Shown one piece after another: positions 18,263 to 26,392 of a stretch of DNA of 64,000 nt. Position numbers and translations under genes: made by a program. The stretch is from G965207335 sp965222825 (lineage in GTDB: Bacteria; Pseudomonadota; Gammaproteobacteria; PS1; Pseudothioglobaceae). The number at the start of each line of letters is the position of its first letter. Position 1 is the first letter of the stretch. The notes beneath the pieces are model-generated. The model was not told where the DNA came from, ran no database searches, and was given only the letters and a program-made list of their open reading frames with translations. The DNA lies in the NCBI GenBank assembly GCA_965222825.1, contig OZ244964.1, positions 1,364,001 through 1,428,000 on the forward strand, in the 5' to 3' direction.

Positions 18263-19259
18263 AACTATTTTTTATTGCACTAATATAATTCGCAATTCCA
18301 TCTTCTAAGTTAAATTTAGGTTTATAAGTCAAGTCTTTTGTTGCACTTTTTATATCAGCACAGGTATAAGTTTGATAACTATTATCGTTATAAGGATTTT
18401 TAATAAAGTCAATTTTAGTAGCTGTTTTTGTTAGCGATAAATTATTAAATAATATCATTGCTATATCATTAAAACTTTTAGCCTTACCATAGCCTATATT
18501 ATAAATATTGTGTGTTTTTGTGCTATTATAATTGCTATAACACAAGGTAGTAGCACTAATTACATCATCTATATAAACAAAATCTCGTTTAAAATTTCCC
18601 GAGTCTTTAAACAATTTTGGATTATTACCTGCTAGTATTTGATGCCCTAATTGCAGCACCATAGATGCGGTTTTGTCTTTAAAAAACTCACCCTTGCCAT
18701 AAACATTAAAATATCTTAGGCCTATAGTTAGAACATTAAATTCTTTAGAGTATTTATTGGCTATATTATCCATAGCTAATTTACTATAACCATAGGTATT
18801 TTCTGGTGCTTCATTGCCAATTATTTGTTTTTTATTATTGCCATAAGTAGCAGCGGAGCTAGCATAAATAATAGGGGCATTATTTTGTTTTGCTAAGTCC
18901 AATAGGTAATAAAAACTATTAACATTAGTTCTCATAACTAACTCTTGGTCAGAGGCTCTGGTATCAGATATTGCTGCTAAATGAAATATAACATCAAAAC
19001 TATAGTCTTGTAGTTTTGCTAAATCTAGATAATTATTTAGATTACCACAAATAATATCACCCTTATAATTTATTAAATTTTGGAAATGCCCGAAACTTTT
19101 TAAATTACCATTACTAAGTGTTTCTTCATTTCTAAAACAATCAAAAACTACTATTTTTGCACTAGGATAGTTATCTTGTAAATAATTAGCAATATTTGAG
19201 CCAATAAAACCAGCTCCACCTGTTATTAGTATAGTTTTTTTAGCAAAATTATTGCTCAT
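18246..19259 (-). CDS. hldD: ADP-L-glycero-D-manno-heptose 6-epimerase
   Basis: The last step of ADP-heptose synthesis. The 337-residue short-chain dehydrogenase has the NAD(P)-binding GGAGFIGSN near 14-22, the catalytic YGYSK near 150 and HldD-like segments such as VFDCFRNEE, LRYFNVYGKGE and KRDFVYIDDV. Placement between gmhB and hldE, overlapping both, makes the assignment firm. The product feeds heptosyltransferases of LPS core assembly, not present in this window. Confidence 0.93.
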   Translation of the reverse strand: MSNNFAKKTILITGGAGFIGSNIANYLQDNYPSAKIVVFDCFRNEETLSNGNLKSFGHFQNLINYKGDIICGNLNNYLDLAKLQDYSFDVIFHLAAISDTRASDQELVMRTNVNSFYYLLDLAKQNNAPIIYASSAATYGNNKKQIIGNEAPENTYGYSKLAMDNIANKYSKEFNVLTIGLRYFNVYGKGEFFKDKTASMVLQLGHQILAGNNPKLFKDSGNFKRDFVYIDDVISATTLCYSNYNSTKTHNIYNIGYGKAKSFNDIAMILFNNLSLTKTATKIDFIKNPYNDNSYQTYTCADIKSATKDLTYKPKFNLEDGIANYISAIKNSYAKYK

Positions 19260-19777
19260 CTTTTGATAACTGTTTTAATATATTTTATTGATTTTAATAT
19301 AAATTTAGCATTAGAGTTAGCTTTATCAATATCTTTGCCAGTTTCTACTAAAATAGTTGTTTTTATACCAACATTATCAGCAGTTGTAATATCTGATTCT
19401 TTATCGCCTATCATTATTGAGGTGCTAAAATCTATGTTATGGTGTTTTTTTGCTGTTAATAACATACCTGATTTGGGTTTTCTACACTTGCAATTATCAC
19501 TATCTATATGCGGACAAAAATAACTACTAATTATAATATTATGTTGTCTAAATTCTGCCAACATCCAGTTATTTAGCATATGATAATCATTTTCTGTATA
19601 AAAACCTCGGCTAATACCAGACTGATTGCTGATAATAATTAATTTATAGCCTAGATTTTGCAAATAAAGTAGCCCTGCAAAAACCCCATCTATAAACTCA
19701 AAATCAGATATTTTGTATAAATAATGTTTATCTATATTTATAACCCCATCTCTATCCAAAAATGCTACTTTTTCCAT
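19256..19777 (-). CDS. gmhB: D-glycero-beta-D-manno-heptose-1,7-bisphosphate 7-phosphatase
   Basis: This HAD phosphatase of the ADP-heptose pathway begins with FLDRDGVIN (catalytic aspartates at about 8 and 10). It has the SNQSGISRGF motif near 52 and a zinc-binding loop with CPHIDSDNCKCRKPKSG (Cys-His-Cys-Cys) near 107-123, then MIGDKESDI near 140. The 173-residue length is normal. It overlaps hldD by 4 bases and follows the upstream hypothetical gene with a one-base gap. Confidence 0.94.
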   Translation of the reverse strand: MEKVAFLDRDGVINIDKHYLYKISDFEFIDGVFAGLLYLQNLGYKLIIISNQSGISRGFYTENDYHMLNNWMLAEFRQHNIIISSYFCPHIDSDNCKCRKPKSGMLLTAKKHHNIDFSTSIMIGDKESDITTADNVGIKTTILVETGKDIDKANSNAKFILKSIKYIKTVIKR

Positions 19778-19778
19778 A

Positions 19779-20432
19779 CTAGTATTTTATTTCTGGAATT
19801 TTGCCTAAATTTTTACCATCTCTGCGTTTAATACGCCTTAATTCTCTGGTACTAGGTGGTTTTGCTGGGGTAATATCACTAATTTTATTAACAGCTTTTA
19901 GGGTATTGTTAATATTTTGAGATATAGTTTTAAAAGCTTTGGGTGCTTGTATTTCAATCATTTGCTGTTCAATCCATTTTTCATCAACTTTTGTGGTTGT
20001 TTGCTTGATTTTATTAGCAAAATAACGATAAAAATTATAATCAGGCTCATTATTTACAAATTCAAATTTTGAATAATCCTCAGCACGAACATTATACTGC
20101 GTTAAAAATTCACGCCAATACTTAGCATTTTTTATTCTCTGTGCTTTATTGTCTTGGTAATATATGGCTAGTTGTTTTACTAGCTCAATAATCATTTTCT
20201 TTCTATTTACATAATCTAGTTTGTCAAATGCTAGTCTATCAACGCATTGAACTCCAAAACACAAATATTCTAATATAACGCCAAATACCTTGTCTTTTGG
20301 TATTATAAAACCCTCATTTATTAAATCTTCTAAAGAATTTTTAGTCAAACGCCAAAGATTAAAAGCCAGAGCACTACTAATATCTTCAATAGACTTGATG
20401 TCGTTATTATGCCATTTGCTTTTAATTCTCAT
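19779..20432 (-). CDS. conserved hypothetical protein upstream of gmhB
   Basis: The 217-residue protein is soluble and mostly helical, with no signal peptide. The opening (MRIKSKWHNNDIKSIEDISSA) and segments such as YRYFANKIKQT and QQMIEIQAPKA match my memory of a conserved hypothetical protein of beta- and gammaproteobacteria with no assigned function. The C-terminus is basic (RELRRIKRRDGKN). It is the first gene of the heptose operon, divergent from the first precursor group, and its first 100 or so bases are copied again at 21977-22073 by the tandem duplication. Confidence 0.75.
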   Translation of the reverse strand: MRIKSKWHNNDIKSIEDISSALAFNLWRLTKNSLEDLINEGFIIPKDKVFGVILEYLCFGVQCVDRLAFDKLDYVNRKKMIIELVKQLAIYYQDNKAQRIKNAKYWREFLTQYNVRAEDYSKFEFVNNEPDYNFYRYFANKIKQTTTKVDEKWIEQQMIEIQAPKAFKTISQNINNTLKAVNKISDITPAKPPSTRELRRIKRRDGKNLGKIPEIKY

Positions 20433-20597
20433 AGTTATATTTTATATCTTAATTAGTTCAAAAGAATAAAATAAGACAATCAAACTAGATAAAAACATTA
20501 TTAGTGTAACATACTAAACTTTATAAATAATATAGTAATATATAAATTATTGTATAAAGAGCATGCTATTATCATATTCTTATTAAAAAAATAAACA

Positions 20598-20954
20598 ATG
20601 GAACAAAATTATAAATTATTATTTGATAAGTCATTTAGAAACAGACTGCGTAATAATCCAAAAGTAGAAATTAGCAAATCAAATCATCAAGACCATAACA
20701 CAGAGTATAAGATTGTTACTAATACTAAGGATATTGTATATATTGTAATGCCTGATGATTCGTTATACAAGGAGTTAGATAATATTAATGTTGGTGGCTC
20801 TATAGCTAGCTCGGCGGCTTGTGTTAGCACAGTAGGTAGTGCTAGCACTTATGGCACTGTTGCTACTATTACTAGCACAACAGGCTCACTTAGCACCTTA
20901 GGCTCAGCTGGCTCAGTAGGCAGTCTAGGCTCAGTAGCTTCTGCTGATTCTTAA
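20598..20954 (+). CDS. NHLP-type RiPP precursor peptide, copy 1 gene A
   Basis: The product has 118 residues. The leader, about 1-67, follows the nitrile-hydratase-like leader pattern: FDKSFRNRLRNNP (helix, residues 9-21) and EYKIVTNTKDIVYIVMPD (strand motif, 36-53), ending LDNINVGG. The core, about 68-118, is only Ser, Gly, Ala, Thr, Val, Leu and Ile plus Cys75, Tyr85, D117, in [G/S]-[S/T]-aliphatic triplets. The family match is to TIGR03793-like propeptides by memory. The ribosome site before the ATG is weak. It is divergent from the heptose operon. The product could be modified and exported by enzymes encoded elsewhere. Confidence 0.75.
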   Translation: MEQNYKLLFDKSFRNRLRNNPKVEISKSNHQDHNTEYKIVTNTKDIVYIVMPDDSLYKELDNINVGGSIASSAACVSTVGSASTYGTVATITSTTGSLSTLGSAGSVGSLGSVASADS

Positions 20955-21537
20955 GAATTTATAATATTTTATTTAGGGTGCTAAAAATGAAAAAACAACA
21001 TAATAATATTAACCTATTTGATAAAGATTTTCGTAAACAATTACGCGACAATCCAAGTGATGCAATAAAAACAAATATTGATACTGTAAATGATGTAGAG
21101 TATAAAGTAGTTACTAGCTCTAAACATATAACTTATTTTGTTATGCCTGATGATTCGTTATACAAGGAGTTAGATAATATTAATGTTGGTGGCTCTATAG
21201 CTAGCTCGGCGGCTTGTGTTAGCACAGTAGGTAGTGCTAGCACTTATGGCACTGTTGCTACTATTACTAGCACAACAGGCTCACTTAGCACCTTAGGCTC
21301 AGCTGGCTCAGTAGGCAGTCTAGGCTCAGTAGCTTCTGCTGATTCTTAAGAATTTATAATATTTTATTTAGGGTGCTAAAAATGAAAAAACAACATAATA
21401 ATATTAACCTATTTGATAAAGATTTTCGTAAACAATTACGCGACAATCCAAGTGATGCAATAAAAACAAATATTGATACTGTAAATGATGTAGAGTATAA
21501 GGTAGTTACTAATTCTAAATATATAACTTATTTTGTT
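20748..21537. repeat. 395-base tandem duplication inside the precursor block
   Basis: The segment 20748-21142 (core of gene A, spacer, leader of gene B) is repeated with offset 395 at 21143-21537 (core of gene B, spacer, leader of gene C). The result is that gene B has the leader of gene C and the core of gene A. The same arrangement is present in the second block copy at about 22389-23178. Confidence 0.9.
20987..21349 (+). CDS. NHLP-type RiPP precursor peptide, copy 1 gene B (chimera)
   Basis: The product has 120 residues from the ATG at 20987 (an in-frame GTG lies 9 bases upstream). The leader, with FDKDFRKQLRDNP and EYKVVTSSKHITYFVMPD, is nearly identical to that of gene C. From LYKELDNINVGG onward it is identical to gene A, including its single core cysteine. 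It is therefore a natural leader-core recombinant. The spacer to gene A is 32 bases with an AGGGTG ribosome site. Like its neighbours it has no local processing gene. Confidence 0.75.
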   Translation: MKKQHNNINLFDKDFRKQLRDNPSDAIKTNIDTVNDVEYKVVTSSKHITYFVMPDDSLYKELDNINVGGSIASSAACVSTVGSASTYGTVATITSTTGSLSTLGSAGSVGSLGSVASADS

Positions 21538-21750
21538 ATGCCAGATCATTCAAGTTATCAAGAATTAGACAAAATTCAAGCTGGCACAAAATTATCAACT
21601 GCTGGCTCAGTAGGAACTGTAGGCTCAGTAGGAACTGCTAGTTCTTCTATGAGTCTTGGTTCTTTATCCACAACTGTAGCATCAGTAAGCACTCTAGGTT
21701 CAGCAAGCTCTGCAGGCACTGTTGGCACTGTAAGCACTGCAAAATCCTAG
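21382..21750 (+). CDS. NHLP-type RiPP precursor peptide, copy 1 gene C
   Basis: The product has 122 residues from the ATG at 21382. The leader has FDKDFRKQLRDNP and EYKVVTNSKYITYFVMPD and ends QELDKIQAGTK. The core begins near STAGSVGTVGSVGT and runs to STAKS. It has no cysteine and is made of Gly, Ser, Thr, Ala, Val and Leu with one Met. Lack of Cys rules out thioether rings as a general feature of the family. It ends 13 bases before a MITE-like insertion. Confidence 0.75.
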   Translation: MKKQHNNINLFDKDFRKQLRDNPSDAIKTNIDTVNDVEYKVVTNSKYITYFVMPDHSSYQELDKIQAGTKLSTAGSVGTVGSVGTASSSMSLGSLSTTVASVSTLGSASSAGTVGTVSTAKS

Positions 21751-21763
21751 TAATAAATATATT

Positions 21764-21943
21764 GAGACTGTCACACGGTAGCCGAAAATTCTAAAAATAA
21801 CTCCACTGCGTAATAATGGTATAGGCAAGAGGCTTATACCAAAATACCCTAGTTTTTAAATGTAAAAAGTAATATTCTTATAAGCAGTGCTACACACATA
21901 GTGAGCAGATTTTATTTATTCTTTGCCGCCGTGCAACAGTCTC
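21764..21943. mobile_element. MITE-like element with imperfect terminal inverted repeats
   Basis: About 180 bases with ends GAGACTGTCACACGGTAGC and the inverse of GAGACTGTTGCACGGCGGC. The flanks are ATATT on both sides, a 5-base target duplication. The second block copy has the uninterrupted site (single ATATT at 23401-23405), proving insertion after duplication. There is no ORF inside. A second element with the same ends lies at 38861-39049. The ends look like those of an IS, but I cannot name the parent. Confidence 0.8.
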
Positions 21944-21976
21944 ATATTATTTTAGAGTTAATTAAAGCAGGTTTTA

Positions 21977-22073
21977 TAAAGAATTTTTAGTCAAACGCCT
22001 TAAAAGCCAGAGCACTACTAATATCTTCAATAGACTTGATGTCGTTATTATGCCATTTGCTTTTAATTCTCAT
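21977..22073 (-). pseudogene. duplicated 5' fragment of the 217-codon hypothetical gene
   Basis: The first 100 or so bases of the gene at 19779-20432, including its ATG at 22073, are present again here because the tandem duplication included the divergent start region. A 5-base deletion (AAAGA) near the join shifts the frame, and the rest of the gene is absent. It can only express a short aberrant peptide. Confidence 0.85.
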
Positions 22074-22238
22074 AGTTATATTTTATATCTTAATTAGTTC
22101 AAAAGAATAAAATAAGACAATCAAACTAGATAAAAACATTATTAGTGTAACATACTAAACTTTATAAATAATATAGTAATATATAAATTATTGTATAAAG
22201 AGCATGCTATTATCATATTCTTATTAAAAAAATAAACA

Positions 22239-22595
22239 ATGGAACAAAATTATAAATTATTATTTGATAAGTCATTTAGAAACAGACTGCGTAATAATCC
22301 AAAAGTAGAAATTAGCAAATCAAATCATCAAGACCATAACACAGAGTATAAGATTGTTACTAATACTAAGGATATTGTATATATTGTAATGCCTGATGAT
22401 TCGTTATACAAGGAGTTAGATAATATTAATGTTGGTGGCTCTATAGCTAGCTCGGCGGCTTGTGTTAGCACAGTAGGTAGTGCTAGCACTTATGGCACTG
22501 TTGCTACTATTACTAGCACAACAGGCTCACTTAGCACCTTAGGCTCAGCTGGCTCAGTAGGCAGTCTAGGCTCAGTAGCTTCTGCTGATTCTTAA
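22239..22595 (+). CDS. NHLP-type RiPP precursor peptide, copy 2 gene A
   Basis: The protein is identical to gene A at 20598, with the same 118 residues: leader 1-67 and a Gly/Ser/Thr/Ala/Val core with one cysteine. The upstream 165 bases, including any promoter, are also duplicated, so both copies should be expressed alike. Identity over the whole block suggests very recent duplication or gene conversion. Confidence 0.75.
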   Translation: MEQNYKLLFDKSFRNRLRNNPKVEISKSNHQDHNTEYKIVTNTKDIVYIVMPDDSLYKELDNINVGGSIASSAACVSTVGSASTYGTVATITSTTGSLSTLGSAGSVGSLGSVASADS

Positions 22596-22627
22596 GAATT
22601 TATAATATTTTATTTAGGGTGCTAAAA

Positions 22628-22990
22628 ATGAAAAAACAACATAATAATATTAACCTATTTGATAAAGATTTTCGTAAACAATTACGCGACAATCCAAGTG
22701 ATGCAATAAAAACAAATATTGATACTGTAAATGATGTAGAGTATAAAGTAGTTACTAGCTCTAAACATATAACTTATTTTGTTATGCCTGATGATTCGTT
22801 ATACAAGGAGTTAGATAATATTAATGTTGGTGGCTCTATAGCTAGCTCGGCGGCTTGTGTTAGCACAGTAGGTAGTGCTAGCACTTATGGCACTGTTGCT
22901 ACTATTACTAGCACAACAGGCTCACTTAGCACCTTAGGCTCAGCTGGCTCAGTAGGCAGTCTAGGCTCAGTAGCTTCTGCTGATTCTTAA
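22628..22990 (+). CDS. NHLP-type RiPP precursor peptide, copy 2 gene B (chimera)
   Basis: Identical to the chimeric gene at 20987-21349, with the ATG at 22628 and the same leader of the C type joined to a core of the A type. Its presence in both block copies shows that the 395-base duplication came before the larger block duplication. Confidence 0.75.
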   Translation: MKKQHNNINLFDKDFRKQLRDNPSDAIKTNIDTVNDVEYKVVTSSKHITYFVMPDDSLYKELDNINVGGSIASSAACVSTVGSASTYGTVATITSTTGSLSTLGSAGSVGSLGSVASADS

Positions 22991-23022
22991 GAATTTATAA
23001 TATTTTATTTAGGGTGCTAAAA

Positions 23023-23391
23023 ATGAAAAAACAACATAATAATATTAACCTATTTGATAAAGATTTTCGTAAACAATTACGCGACAATCCAAGTGATGCA
23101 ATAAAAACAAATATTGATACTGTAAATGATGTAGAGTATAAGGTAGTTACTAATTCTAAATATATAACTTATTTTGTTATGCCAGATCATTCAAGTTATC
23201 AAGAATTAGACAAAATTCAAGCTGGCACAAAATTATCAACTGCTGGCTCAGTAGGAACTGTAGGCTCAGTAGGAACTGCTAGTTCTTCTATGAGTCTTGG
23301 TTCTTTATCCACAACTGTAGCATCAGTAAGCACTCTAGGTTCAGCAAGCTCTGCAGGCACTGTTGGCACTGTAAGCACTGCAAAATCCTAG
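23023..23391 (+). CDS. NHLP-type RiPP precursor peptide, copy 2 gene C
   Basis: Identical to the gene at 21382-21750; a 122-residue precursor without core cysteine. Downstream, the sequence keeps the empty MITE target ATATT at 23401 and then diverges toward the rhodanese gene. Confidence 0.75.
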   Translation: MKKQHNNINLFDKDFRKQLRDNPSDAIKTNIDTVNDVEYKVVTNSKYITYFVMPDHSSYQELDKIQAGTKLSTAGSVGTVGSVGTASSSMSLGSLSTTVASVSTLGSASSAGTVGTVSTAKS

Positions 23392-23455
23392 TAATAAATA
23401 TATTGTTTAAAGTTAATTAAAACAGGTTTTTTATACAGAGTTTTTAGCAGACTAA

Positions 23456-23743
23456 CTAGCAATTATAATTTTGATATGAGCCTAAATCGTGGACTTCTTT
23501 ATAACCCATTTGTAATAGGTATGCTTTTGCCATGCTTGAACGAGCCCCTGATACGCAGTATAAAATTATAGTTTTATCTTTGTCTAAAAAATTATCAGCC
23601 GCCATTATTGAGTTTAATGGCAAATTAATAGCATTTGGTAAATATCCTTGTGCATACTCTGATTCTGAGCGGACATCTACTAATTGTGCTGTATTATTTT
23701 TAAGCATTTCACAAACTTGTTTGTGGTCGAAGCCTTCTAACAT
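23456..23743 (-). CDS. single-domain rhodanese-like protein
   Basis: This is a single rhodanese domain of the GlpE/PspE size class. It has the opening FDHKQVCEML, the motif VDVRSESEYAQGYLPNAINLPL and the active-site loop YCVSGARSSMA, whose cysteine would carry a persulfide. The frame extends upstream to 23806, but ATG 23743 has a clear AAGGAA ribosome site and gives a normal 95-residue domain. Substrate unknown; rhodaneses usually move sulfane sulfur. It converges with the precursor block and is divergent from serS. Confidence 0.88.
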   Translation of the reverse strand: MLEGFDHKQVCEMLKNNTAQLVDVRSESEYAQGYLPNAINLPLNSIMAADNFLDKDKTIILYCVSGARSSMAKAYLLQMGYKEVHDLGSYQNYNC

Positions 23744-23863
23744 AAATTTATTCCTTAAAATAGCAAGTTTGCCCGAATTACAAACATTTAATACTATTTT
23801 TAACATAAAATAACTGTTTAAAAAATATCTATTGTTCCTATATTAGAAAACAATTATACACTA

Positions 23864-25156
23864 ATGTTAGACATAAAACAATTAAGATTAAATGCAAATC
23901 TAGTAGCAAAACAGCTAAAAAAACGCGGTTTTATTTTTGATACAAATACTTTTAATAACTTAGAATCGCAGCGTAAGACATTACAAATAGCAATACAAAA
24001 TATCCAAAATAGACGAAATACTTACTCAAAAGAAATAGGCAAACTAAAACGCAATAAAGAAGATGCTACCAAAGCTTTAAAAGAAGTAGCTAATCTAGGC
24101 AGTGAGTTAGATAAAATTAAAAAAGAGTTACAAAATATCCAACAAGATATAAACAATATATTACTATCAACACCTAATATAGCACATAAAAGTGTGCCTA
24201 TTGGTAGCACTGAGGATGATAATTTAGCAGTTAAAAAAGTAGGCAAAATTAGAGAATTTAACTTTTCAGTAAAAAACCACATACAATTAGGCGAGATACA
24301 TAATGGGCTTGATTTTGCTAGTGCTAGTAAAATATCAGGTGCTAGATTTAGTATAATAAGTGGTAATTTAGCTAAACTTCACAGAGCATTAATTACATTT
24401 ATGCTTGATACTCATAGTAAAAATGGCTATATTGAAACTTATGTTCCTTATTTGGTAAATGCTAAGTCATTACTAGGCACAGGACAATTACCTAAATTTG
24501 AACAAGATTTATTCAAAACTAATTTACGCAGCGAAGATGATAATGAAAAGCCCTTATATTTAATACCAACAGCAGAAGTGCCATTGACAAATATAGTGCG
24601 AGATACTATTATTGATAATAATAAACTACCTAAAAAGTATGTTGCACACACCCCGTGTTTTCGCTCAGAAGCTGGGGCTTATGGTAAAGACACTAGGGGG
24701 CTAATACGCCAACATCAATTTGAAAAAGTAGAATTAGTACAAATTGTCAAAAAAGAAAACTCTTATAAGGCACTAGAGCAATTAACAACCGATGCTGAGA
24801 GTATTTTAATAGCACTAAACTTACCATATAGAAAAGTAGTGCTATGTTCTGGTGATTTGGGTTTCTCAGCAGCAAAAACTTATGATTTAGAGGTATGGTT
24901 ACCAGCACAAAATACTTACAGAGAAATATCTAGTTGTAGTAATTTTGAAGATTTTCAAGCAAGACGATTACAGACTAGATGGAAAAATTCAATAACAAAA
25001 ACAACAGAGTTATTACACACTATAAATGGCTCAGGTTTAGCAGTAGGTAGAACCCTAGTAGCAATTATGGAAAACTACCAACAAGAAGATGCTAGTATAA
25101 CTATCCCAGAAGTCCTAAGACCATATTTAAATGGTTTAGAAGTGATAAAAATTTAA
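23864..25156 (+). CDS. serS: seryl-tRNA synthetase
   Basis: This class II synthetase charges tRNA-Ser. The 430-residue protein has the N-terminal coiled-coil arm (about 30-105), motif 2 around FRSEAGAYGKDTRGLIRQHQF near 266-286 and motif 3 with NGSGLAVGRTLVAIMENYQ near 384-402. Length and motifs are normal. It stands alone on the plus strand, converging with the small Cys-rich gene. Confidence 0.96.
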   Translation: MLDIKQLRLNANLVAKQLKKRGFIFDTNTFNNLESQRKTLQIAIQNIQNRRNTYSKEIGKLKRNKEDATKALKEVANLGSELDKIKKELQNIQQDINNILLSTPNIAHKSVPIGSTEDDNLAVKKVGKIREFNFSVKNHIQLGEIHNGLDFASASKISGARFSIISGNLAKLHRALITFMLDTHSKNGYIETYVPYLVNAKSLLGTGQLPKFEQDLFKTNLRSEDDNEKPLYLIPTAEVPLTNIVRDTIIDNNKLPKKYVAHTPCFRSEAGAYGKDTRGLIRQHQFEKVELVQIVKKENSYKALEQLTTDAESILIALNLPYRKVVLCSGDLGFSAAKTYDLEVWLPAQNTYREISSCSNFEDFQARRLQTRWKNSITKTTELLHTINGSGLAVGRTLVAIMENYQQEDASITIPEVLRPYLNGLEVIKI

Positions 25157-25180
25157 AAAAAAGAGTTGTATTATATAAAA

Positions 25181-25396
25181 TTAACAACAAGAATCCGTAT
25201 TTTTCTGTATTGGTGGGCAAGGAATGCTACCATAAGAGCAAAATACACAACAATCGCCTTGCTTAGGTTTAATAACAGCACCACAACCCTGACATTGATA
25301 AAACCACTGACAAGCGTTTGTTGGCATTGTTTCTACGGCTTTATAATTACATTTATAACAAGTAATAATAGATTCTAAAATAATTTCTTTTGCCAT
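25181..25396 (-). CDS. small cysteine-rich protein with GDCCVFCSYG motif
   Basis: The product has 71 residues with about ten cysteines, including CYKC near 13, CQGCGAVIKP near 35 and GDCCVFCSYGSIPCPP near 47. This block is a conserved signature of small uncharacterised proteins that I recall from proteobacteria. It is likely to bind zinc or another thiophilic metal. It overlaps the end of the cytochrome c gene by 22 bases, so the two are co-translated. No biochemical role can be claimed. Confidence 0.75.
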   Translation of the reverse strand: MAKEIILESIITCYKCNYKAVETMPTNACQWFYQCQGCGAVIKPKQGDCCVFCSYGSIPCPPIQKNTDSCC

Positions 25397-25818
25397 ATTT
25401 TAAAATGCTTATTATATTTATATTGAATATCTTTAGGCCATAAACTATATAAGTAGTAAACCAATGCCTGTCCCTCTTTGTTATCAAGTTTGTTACTAAA
25501 TCCGGGCATAGCACCGCCAAATTTTGCCCCACCTTCGTTAATTGTTCTTAGTAAAGTTTTAGGTGAATGATGCCATGTGTGTGCACTGCCATTAAGTGGT
25601 GGTGGTGGATATTTGCCATTTGATAAAGGCTTTTTCCAGTTTTTAACTAAGCCTTGCCCTACACTTCCATGACATATGACACAATTATTTTTAAATACCT
25701 TTTTGCCAAGTTGAACGCTTTTATCAAAATTTGTAGTATTACCATTACTACCACAAGCAGATAAAATTATAAACACTAAACTTAACAAAAAAGTTTTAGC
25801 CAATGAATTATAGGGCAT
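25375..25818 (-). CDS. lipoprotein c-type cytochrome
   Basis: A signal peptide with lipobox LSAC near 18-21 predicts a lipid-anchored periplasmic protein. One haem site CVICH lies near 46-50 and a likely distal methionine in GAMPGFS near 103. The family is the short class I cytochromes with a PPPPLNGSAHTWHHSP insert, often small electron carriers or parts of oxidases. The 147 residues are complete. It is divergent from the thioredoxin-like gene with only a short promoter gap, and operonic with the Cys-rich protein. Confidence 0.87.
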   Translation of the reverse strand: MPYNSLAKTFLLSLVFIILSACGSNGNTTNFDKSVQLGKKVFKNNCVICHGSVGQGLVKNWKKPLSNGKYPPPPLNGSAHTWHHSPKTLLRTINEGGAKFGGAMPGFSNKLDNKEGQALVYYLYSLWPKDIQYKYNKHFKIWQKKLF

Positions 25819-25891
25819 ATAGATTATTTTTAGTTTTAATATTTTTTTTTAATTGTTATTATTATACAATATTAAATTAAAATATTATATT

Positions 25892-26392
25892 ATGAGCAAA
25901 AAATACCGCAAAATAATTTTACAAATAATAATTGTTATTATAGCATTTAGCTTTATTAGGTTTTATCAACAACAAGATACAGTTAAGGGCACTGCACCCA
26001 CTTTTATAAGTAAAAGTATTAATAACAAACAAATAAGCCTGACTACTAATGAAAATAATGCTAGTTTAGTGCATTTTTGGGCTACTTGGTGTGGTATTTG
26101 TGCTCTTGAAAATAGCAATATCCAAAATATTATTAAGGATACTAATTACAATATTATTAATATTGCTTGGCAATCTGGTAGTGATGAAGAACTAATTAAA
26201 TACGCCAAAGATAATAAATTAGATATAAATACTATTGTTAATGATAAATACGGCACACTTGCTAATGCTTATGGTGTAGGTGCAACACCTAGTAGTTTTA
26301 TTATTGACAAAGAAGGTAATATTAAATTTATTGAAATAGGATATACCACAGAGTTAGGGTTTAGGCTAAGATTGTGGTGGGCTAATTTATGA
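25892..26392 (+). CDS. membrane-anchored TlpA/ScsD-like thiol-disulfide oxidoreductase
   Basis: The product has 166 residues from the ATG at 25892. One N-terminal membrane anchor (about 8-24) is followed by a periplasmic thioredoxin fold with active site WATWCGIC near 65-72 and cis-proline loop VGATPSSF near 129. The closest type is the protein-disulfide oxidoreductase of the TlpA/ScsD group, which handles redox of secreted thiols or cytochrome c maturation. Its neighbour is a haem lipoprotein on the other strand, so a role in haem-protein redox is plausible. It overlaps ung by 4 bases. Confidence 0.85.
   Translation: MSKKYRKIILQIIIVIIAFSFIRFYQQQDTVKGTAPTFISKSINNKQISLTTNENNASLVHFWATWCGICALENSNIQNIIKDTNYNIINIAWQSGSDEELIKYAKDNKLDINTIVNDKYGTLANAYGVGATPSSFIIDKEGNIKFIEIGYTTELGFRLRLWWANL

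Larger units (their letters stand above)
20331..23405. repeat. tandem duplication of the three-gene precursor block
   Basis: Bases 20331-21764 recur almost unchanged at 21977-23405 (offset 1641 after a 5-base indel near 20350). Each copy carries the 5' end of the 217-codon gene, the whole divergent upstream region and three precursor genes; the encoded proteins of the two copies are identical. The copies are separated by a 180-base MITE-like insertion plus a short linker. Such identity means a recent duplication or continuing conversion. Confidence 0.93.

Noticed and set aside
20598..23391. Repeated short units in the precursor cores as a CRISPR-like array
   Set aside because: The repeats are in-frame codon patterns of variable spacing, without constant repeats and unique spacers, and no cas gene is present.
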